A DNA stretch of 64,000 nt, taken from NCBI GenBank assembly GCA_963742725.1, contig CAVUMX010000003.1, forward strand, positions 2,294,001 through 2,358,000, read 5' to 3'. Every line of letters begins with the position of its first letter. The first letter of the stretch is position 1. The position numbers and the translations under genes were made by a program. Under the pieces are notes generated by a model. The model worked only from the letters and a program-made list of their open reading frames with translations, did not search any database and was not told the DNA's origin. Source of the stretch: CAVVAL01 sp963742725 (GTDB lineage Bacteria; Actinomycetota; Actinomycetes; Mycobacteriales; Cryptosporangiaceae). Of the stretch, positions 59,808 to 64,000 are shown piece by piece.

Positions 59808-61250
59808 GTGCCTCTGCCCGACCGGTCCGCGCCGGCTGCTCCAACCCGCTGGCGCTGGGTCGGGGTGGTCGGCTCGCTGCTGCTGGCGCTCGGTGCCGCC
59901 GGCGCGGGTGTCCTCCCCCGTCCCGACGAGCTCACCGACCTACCTCTTCTCCGGACGCTGCGCGGCGACACGGGCGTCATCACGTGCATCGTCCTGGCGG
60001 CGCTCGGGATGGCCGTGGTCGTCGCGGCGTGGTGGCGGATCGGACGCGCCGGCATGGAAGTCGACTTGGACGTCCGCTGGACCACCGTCACCGCGGCGCT
60101 GTGGTCGGTGCCCCTGGCCGTCGCGCCGCCGCTGTTCAGCCGGGACGTCTACTCGTACGCCGCCCAGGGTGACCTGCTCGCGCACGGCCACGACCCGTAC
60201 GCGGAAGGGCCGGCGGCGCTGCCGTCGCAGTGGCTGAACTCGATCTCGCCGACCTGGTACGACACCCCGGCACCGTACGGACCACTGTTCCTGCAACTGG
60301 CGCGCTTCGCCGTCGAACTGTGCGGATCGCACCTGCCGATCGCGATCCTGCTGCTGCGGGTGATCGCGCTGGTGGGCGTCGTCCTGGTCGCGGTGTACCT
60401 GCCGCGCCTGGCGGGCGCGTGCGGCGTCGACCCTGCCCGCGCGCAGTGGCTGGGGCTGGCGAGTCCGCTGCTGCTGGCGCACTTCGTGTCCGGATCGCAC
60501 AACGACGCGCTCATGGTCGGGCTGCTCGTCGCCGGGCTCGCGTACGCCGCCGAGCGGCACGGGTACGCGGCCGCGGCGCTGCTGGCGCTGGCGGTGGCCG
60601 TCAAGGCGCCGGCCGCGGTGGCGTTGCCGTTCGCCGCGCTGCTGTGGTCGTCCCGCTGGTCCGGACGGTGGGCGGTCGTGCACGCCGGTTCCCGCATGGC
60701 CCTGGTCGCGGTCGCCGTGTTCGCGTCGGTCACGGCCGTCACCGGACTCGGCTTCGGCTGGGTCGGCGCCGCACTCAACACCCCGGGCGCCAGCATCCAA
60801 TGGACGTCGCTCCCGACCGGACTGGGCCTCGCCGCCGGCTGGCTCGCGCCGGGATCCGACGACACGCTGCTCGCCGCCTTCCGTGCCGCCGGGACGCTGC
60901 TCTCCGTGGCCGTCGCGGTGGGGCTCGGCGTGTTCGCCTGGCGGCGCGCGTCCGACACCCGGTACGTGGTCGCCTGTTGCGGATGGGCGCTGTTCGCGCT
61001 GGTCGTGCTCGCACCGGCGTTCCACCCCTGGTACCTGCTGTGGGCGGTCGTCCCGCTGGCGGCGTCCACTCTGGACGACCGCGTCCGGACGGGCCTCGCC
61101 GCAGCCAGCGCGGCCCTGTGCTTCCTCGTCCTCCCGGACGGGTTCAACCTGGCGCGGGTCACGGTCGTGCCGGGCGTGCTGCTGGACGTCGCGGTGGTGG
61201 TCGGGCTGGTCGCCGTACTCGTCCGCCGCCGAGTCGAGGTGACGCGGTGA
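59808..61250 (+). CDS. mptB: Polyprenol-phosphate-mannose-dependent alpha-1,6-mannosyltransferase (MptA/MptB type)
   Basis: A GT-C membrane mannosyltransferase of 480 aa with about 12 helices. PPLFSRDVYSYAAQGDLLAH is the catalytic loop with the essential Asp, followed by DTPAPYGPLFLQLARFAVEL and GLASPLLLAHFVSGSHNDAL. The family elongates the alpha-1,6-mannan core of lipomannan. In M. tuberculosis mptA sits beside idsA2 and Rv2175c, the same neighbourhood as here. GTG 59808 starts it; the stop overlaps the crtB start. Confidence 0.85.
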   Translation: MPLPDRSAPAAPTRWRWVGVVGSLLLALGAAGAGVLPRPDELTDLPLLRTLRGDTGVITCIVLAALGMAVVVAAWWRIGRAGMEVDLDVRWTTVTAALWSVPLAVAPPLFSRDVYSYAAQGDLLAHGHDPYAEGPAALPSQWLNSISPTWYDTPAPYGPLFLQLARFAVELCGSHLPIAILLLRVIALVGVVLVAVYLPRLAGACGVDPARAQWLGLASPLLLAHFVSGSHNDALMVGLLVAGLAYAAERHGYAAAALLALAVAVKAPAAVALPFAALLWSSRWSGRWAVVHAGSRMALVAVAVFASVTAVTGLGFGWVGAALNTPGASIQWTSLPTGLGLAAGWLAPGSDDTLLAAFRAAGTLLSVAVAVGLGVFAWRRASDTRYVVACCGWALFALVVLAPAFHPWYLLWAVVPLAASTLDDRVRTGLAAASAALCFLVLPDGFNLARVTVVPGVLLDVAVVVGLVAVLVRRRVEVTR

Positions 61251-62170
61251 GCGATCTGCGCCACGCCTACGAGGAGTGCCGCCGGCTCAACGCCGCGCAC
61301 GGCCGCACGTACTACCTCGCGACACTTCTGCTGCCGCCCGCCAAGCGCCGGTACGTGCACGCGCTCTACGGCTTCGCCCGGTACACGGACGAGATCGTCG
61401 ACGACCTCGATTCCGGCCTGACGCCGCAGCAGCGCGCCGCCGAGCTGGGCCGCTGGTCGGACCGGGCACTGTCCGATCTGGACGCGGGCGCGTCCGGCGA
61501 CCCGATCCTGCGGGCGCTCATCGACACGGTCACGCGGTGGGACATCCCGGTCGCGCACGTCGAGGCGTTCCTGGCGTCCATGCGGATGGACCTGACCGTC
61601 ACCGGCTACGCCACCTACCGCGACCTGCTGACGTACGTGCACGGGTCGGCGGCCGTCATCGGGCTCCAGATGACGCCGCTGCTGGAGCACCCCGGCGTCC
61701 CTGCCGACGTGGTCGAGCCGTACGCGGCCGAACTCGGCGTCGCGTTCCAGCTCGCGAACTTCATCCGGGACGTCGGCGAAGACCTCCGCCGCGGCCGGAT
61801 CTACCTGCCGGCGGACGAGCTGGCCGCGTTCGGCGTCGACCCGGACCGCCTCGCCAGCGGCGTCGTCGACGGGCCGGTGCGGGCGCTGCTGCGGTTCCAG
61901 ATCGCCCGGGCCCGCGCGGTGTTCCGGTCCGCCGAGCCCGGCATCGCCCTGCTCGACCCGACCAGCCGCGACTGCGTCCGGACGGCGTACGTCCTCTACG
62001 GCGGCATCCTCGACGCGGTCGAGCGCATCGACTACCAGGTACTGACCCGCCGCGCGCGGGTCGGACTGGCGCGGCGAGCCGCCGTGGCCGTTCCCGCGCT
62101 CGTCAGGGCCCGGCGCGCCCGGGCGGGTCTACCCCGCGCCGACCGAGCCACACCCAGGTCGCGAGCGTGA
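61247..62170 (+). CDS. crtB: Phytoene synthase CrtB
   Basis: Condenses two GGPP to phytoene. The 307 aa have YEECRRLNAAHGRTYYLATL, ALYGFARYTDEIVDDLDSGL (first Asp motif, DEIVDD) and FQLANFIRDVGEDLRRGRIY (second, DVGEDL), plus the family end. GTG 61247 overlaps the mptB stop (GTGA), so the two are coupled. Its 3' end overlaps the convergent crtYd by 68 bp. Confidence 0.94.
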   Translation: MSDLRHAYEECRRLNAAHGRTYYLATLLLPPAKRRYVHALYGFARYTDEIVDDLDSGLTPQQRAAELGRWSDRALSDLDAGASGDPILRALIDTVTRWDIPVAHVEAFLASMRMDLTVTGYATYRDLLTYVHGSAAVIGLQMTPLLEHPGVPADVVEPYAAELGVAFQLANFIRDVGEDLRRGRIYLPADELAAFGVDPDRLASGVVDGPVRALLRFQIARARAVFRSAEPGIALLDPTSRDCVRTAYVLYGGILDAVERIDYQVLTRRARVGLARRAAVAVPALVRARRARAGLPRADRATPRSRA

Positions 62171-62429
62171 CCAGCACCATCGCGAACCCGAACAGCAGGT
62201 CCTCGACCGGCGCGTAGACGATCCGCGGCCCGAGGATCCGATCCTCGTCGTAGCGGACGATCCCCCGCCCCGTCAGGACTCCGTTGGTGACGAGCTGGAA
62301 GAACAGGACGATGGCGTACGCCACCCACCAGACGCGCCGGGTCACGAGCCTCGTCCGGAGCACGACGACGTCAATAGACAGAGCGGCGAGAACCCCCAAT
62401 ATCGCCGCGGCGGTGTAACTCAGCATCAC
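62103..62429 (-). CDS. crtYd: Lycopene cyclase subunit CrtYd
   Basis: One of two small membrane subunits of the heterodimeric lycopene cyclase of actinobacteria. The 108 aa have three helices and the motif DEDRILGPRIVYAPVEDLLF with FGFAMVLVTLATWVWLGR. GTG 62429 and ATG 62426 both follow GAGGGA. A GC hairpin at 62445-62467 separates it from crtYc. It overlaps crtB on the other strand. Confidence 0.88.
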   Translation of the reverse strand: MMLSYTAAAILGVLAALSIDVVVLRTRLVTRRVWWVAYAIVLFFQLVTNGVLTGRGIVRYDEDRILGPRIVYAPVEDLLFGFAMVLVTLATWVWLGRRGVDPPGRAGP

Positions 62430-62444
62430 TGCTTCCCTCGCTGC

Positions 62445-62467
62445 GCGGCGCCCTTATGCGGCGCCGC
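62445..62467. other. GC hairpin between crtYc and crtYd
   Basis: GCGGCGCC (62445-62452) and GGCGCCGC (62460-62467) form a perfect 8-bp stem with a 7-nt loop in the 47-bp crtYc-crtYd gap. No T-run follows. It could modulate translation or stability of crtYd relative to crtYc. Confidence 0.5.
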
Positions 62468-62476
62468 TCCGCTCGT

Positions 62477-62821
62477 TCACGGTTCATCCTCGGCCGGCTT
62501 TTCGTCGCCTGCGGGCCAGCCGCGGACGGCCCGGACCGCCTCGAAGCCGAGGATCGCGCAGACCGGGATCACCAGGAAGAACAGCAGCTCCTCCAGCGGC
62601 AGCCCGCCCGGCAGCGTCACGCCGACGACCTGTGCCGGGTCGAACGTCCAGTGCCCGGCCCTGATCGCCGCGAGGTCCCACGCGACGAACACCACGGCCG
62701 TCGGGGTGAGCGTCAGCAGCAGCCGGCGCCACCGCCGGTACACGCCGACCTTGAGGAACAGCTCCAGCGTGGCCGTGCCGGCGAGGCAGCCCGCCAGCAG
62801 CCCGAGGTAGACGAACCTCAA
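62477..62821 (-). CDS. crtYc: Lycopene cyclase subunit CrtYc
   Basis: The first lycopene cyclase subunit, 114 aa with three helices: LRFVYLGLLAGCLAGTATLE, TPTAVVFVAWDLAAIRAGHW, TFDPAQVVGVTLPGGLPLEE and LLFFLVIPVCAILGFEAVRA. The P-L-E-E-L-L-F-F motif marks the family. The start is TTG 62821, overlapping the stop of the Rv2175c-like gene (TTGA). It should act with CrtYd to cyclise lycopene. Confidence 0.88.
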   Translation of the reverse strand: MRFVYLGLLAGCLAGTATLELFLKVGVYRRWRRLLLTLTPTAVVFVAWDLAAIRAGHWTFDPAQVVGVTLPGGLPLEELLFFLVIPVCAILGFEAVRAVRGWPAGDEKPAEDEP

Positions 62822-63195
62822 AAACCCGCGGCCTGGGCCCGTCGCTTCACCTCGGTGCCGCGGTTCTCCCGCAGCGCCTGTGCCGGCGTGCCGGGCAGCG
62901 AATCGTCCGCGGTGTAGAGCCAGCGGACGATCTCGTCGTCGGAGTAGCCGGTGTCGCGCAGCAGCGTGAGCACGCCCGGGAGGTGCTTCACCACGGCCGG
63001 ACGGCCGTCGGCGTCGTGGCCGACCAGATCCGCCGGGATCCGCATCGCCCCGTCCCGCCGCAGGCCGATCAGGTTGCCGTCACGCAGCAGCTGGTGGACC
63101 CGGGTCACCACGAGCCCGAGACGTTCGGCCACATCCGGGACGCTCAGCCATTCCTTGGGCTCGGCGACGTTGTCGTCGAGGAAGTTCTCCGTCAC
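62818..63195 (-). CDS. Rv2175c-like DNA-binding protein
   Basis: A 125-aa protein: EWLSVPDVAERLGLVVTRVH is a helix-turn-helix like MerR/excisionase, QLLRDGNLIGLRRDGAMRIP the wing, then GYSDDEIVRWLYTADDSLPG and TPAQALRENRGTEVKRRAQA match Rv2175c. In M. tuberculosis Rv2175c is phosphorylated by PknL, whose homologue is divergent here at 63540. GTG 63195. It starts a three-gene operon with crtYc and crtYd, which suggests it could regulate the carotenoid cyclase. Confidence 0.88.
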   Translation of the reverse strand: MTENFLDDNVAEPKEWLSVPDVAERLGLVVTRVHQLLRDGNLIGLRRDGAMRIPADLVGHDADGRPAVVKHLPGVLTLLRDTGYSDDEIVRWLYTADDSLPGTPAQALRENRGTEVKRRAQAAGF

Positions 63196-63241
63196 GCCTA
63201 CAGCGTGTCACGACCCCTGACCCACCGCACGACCGCCTCGT

Positions 63242-63451
63242 CTACTTCCTGGCCTGCGACCGGACCACTGCGACGATGCCGGCCACCGCACCACCCACGA
63301 CCACCAGGAGACACAACCCACACCCGAGCACCCGGCCGAGGATGTACGCGATACTCCCCGAGGAATCGGGTTCAGCCGCCAACCAGGACCAGTCCGACGC
63401 AGCAGAAGCCAAAGCAATCACCATGGCCACTAGTGTTACCCACCACCGCAA
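63242..63451 (-). CDS. Small two-helix membrane protein
   Basis: A 69-aa ORF (TTG 63451; ATG 63424 gives 60 aa) with two hydrophobic stretches: VTLVAMVIALASAASDWSWL and GLCLLVVVGGAVAGIVAVVR, ending basic (SQARK). It lies between Rv2175c and pknL. No family is recognised. The 3' end is close to the Rv2175c start, and the ORF uses a lower-GC stretch. It could be real or chance. Confidence 0.45.
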   Translation of the reverse strand: MRWWVTLVAMVIALASAASDWSWLAAEPDSSGSIAYILGRVLGCGLCLLVVVGGAVAGIVAVVRSQARK

Positions 63452-63526
63452 GCGCCGGTGACTCGGCCATTACACGCCGTGTTGTCACAAATTGACGGCC
63501 GTCCACATCGAGGCGGGAAGCCAACG

Positions 63527-63532
63527 TAGACT
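63527..63532 (+). promoter_or_regulatory. Possible -10 of the pknL promoter
   Basis: TAGACT lies 7 bases before the pknL GTG at 63540, so transcription would begin at or near the start codon, giving a leaderless mRNA. No ribosome binding site is present in front of the GTG, in agreement. TTGACG at 63492 is too far (29 bp) to be its -35. Confidence 0.5.
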
Positions 63533-63539
63533 GGCCGCC

Positions 63540-64000
63540 GTGGATAGGACCCTCGTCGACCCCTTGGTCGGAACCGTGCTCGACGGCCGGTACCGGATCC
63601 GGGGACGGATCGCCCGGGGCGGCATGGCCACTGTCTACGACGCGGTGGACGAGCGCCTCGAACGCACGGTGGCCATCAAGGTCATGCACCCGTCGTACGC
63701 GGCGGATCCGCTCTTCATCGACCGGTTCATCCGGGAGGCGAAGTCGACGGCGCGTCTCAACCACCCCAACGTGGTGGCGGTCTTCGACCAGGGCAGCCAC
63801 GACGACCTCGCGTTCCTCGTCATGGAACAGGTCCAGGGCGAGACCCTGCGCGACCTCCTGAACGAGCGCGGCCGGCTCTCGATCGCCGAGTCGGTCAGCA
63901 TCCTGTCCTCGGTGCTCGACGCGCTCGCGGCGGCACACCGCAACGGCCTCGTGCACCGCGACGTCAAGCCGGAGAACGTGCTGATCGGCACGGACGGCGT
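63540..64000 (+). CDS. pknL: Serine/threonine protein kinase PknL (partial, 3' end outside)
   Basis: The N-terminal kinase lobe is visible: GTVLDGRYRIRGRIARGGMA with the Gly loop, VAIKVMHPSYAADPLF (catalytic Lys), HPNVVAVFDQGSHDD, LVMEQVQGETLRDLL and NGLVHRDVKPENVLIGTDGV (HRD and KPEN). Position next to the Rv2175c homologue and mptB identifies it as PknL rather than PknA/B. GTG 63540 has no ribosome binding site and a TAGACT hexamer just upstream. The frame runs off the right edge after 153 codons. Confidence 0.93.
   Translation, partial: MDRTLVDPLVGTVLDGRYRIRGRIARGGMATVYDAVDERLERTVAIKVMHPSYAADPLFIDRFIREAKSTARLNHPNVVAVFDQGSHDDLAFLVMEQVQGETLRDLLNERGRLSIAESVSILSSVLDALAAAHRNGLVHRDVKPENVLIGTDG

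Overview
The window is uniformly very GC-rich, with dense gene packing, many GTG/TTG starts and 4-bp start/stop overlaps. It encodes a meso-DAP-type peptidoglycan ligase set, an ImuA'/ImuB/DnaE2 mutasome, an MptB-type mannosyltransferase, a Rv2175c homologue and a PknL-type kinase. This points to a filamentous or mycelial actinobacterium. The murC..mraZ, metF, idsA, mptA/B, Rv2175c, pknL order resembles the mycobacterial chromosome around the dcw cluster. The species cannot be fixed from sequence alone.

Layout. 1-15.2 kb (minus strand): dcw division and wall cluster, mraZ-rsmH-ftsL-like-ftsI-murE-murF-mraY-murD-ftsW-murG-murC and possibly the 5' end of ftsQ, headed by an MraZ operator. 15.3-18.9 kb: an ArsC-like protein and leuS, which is preceded by a Leu-codon leader peptide and an intrinsic terminator. 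19.0-23.8 kb (plus): moxR-DUF58-transglutaminase operon. 23.9-28.1 kb (minus): DUF3040 protein, DinB, a phosphodiesterase and a methyltransferase. 28.2-34.9 kb (minus): mutasome operon DUF6504-HEPN-imuA'-imuB-dnaE2, facing an ASCH-type gene across a perfect LexA box. 35.8-36.9 kb: a MarR-GNAT fusion split by a 59-bp duplication. 37-43.8 kb: divergent sulfate assimilation operons (cysC-cysD-cysN-cbiX and sir-zinc ribbon-cysH), each behind its own R-L-H-V-D-L leader peptide. 44-51 kb: acyltransferase, YbaK and a carotenoid tailoring operon (CrtA-like, GNAT, CruF, glycosyltransferase, second desaturase). 51-55 kb: CDP-alcohol phosphotransferase, SIMPL protein, MetF, GGPP synthase, DUF1349. 55-62.8 kb: MarR/VOC pair, crtI, MFS exporter, secreted RNase with barstar, MptB, crtB and the two-subunit lycopene cyclase. 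The right edge holds Rv2175c and the start of pknL.

How the genes work together. IdsA supplies GGPP, CrtB makes phytoene, CrtI desaturates it, and CrtYc/CrtYd cyclise an end. CruF, the CrtD-like desaturase, the CrtA-like oxygenase, the GT2 enzyme and perhaps the acyltransferase could build a hydroxylated, oxidised, glycosylated carotenoid (inference). CysC/D/N, CysH and Sir take sulfate to sulfide, and CbiX would supply siroheme for Sir.

The most notable non-gene signals are two divergent cysteine-type leader peptides, a leucine attenuator before leuS, a 71-bp repeat present both beside murC and in frame inside dnaE2, and a ~120-bp repeat after cysD and cysH whose stem shows a compensatory base change. 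Several coding regions also carry GC-rich repeat expansions (ftsI/ftsL, crtD, the phosphodiesterase tail, marR-GNAT, the DUF3040 3' end).
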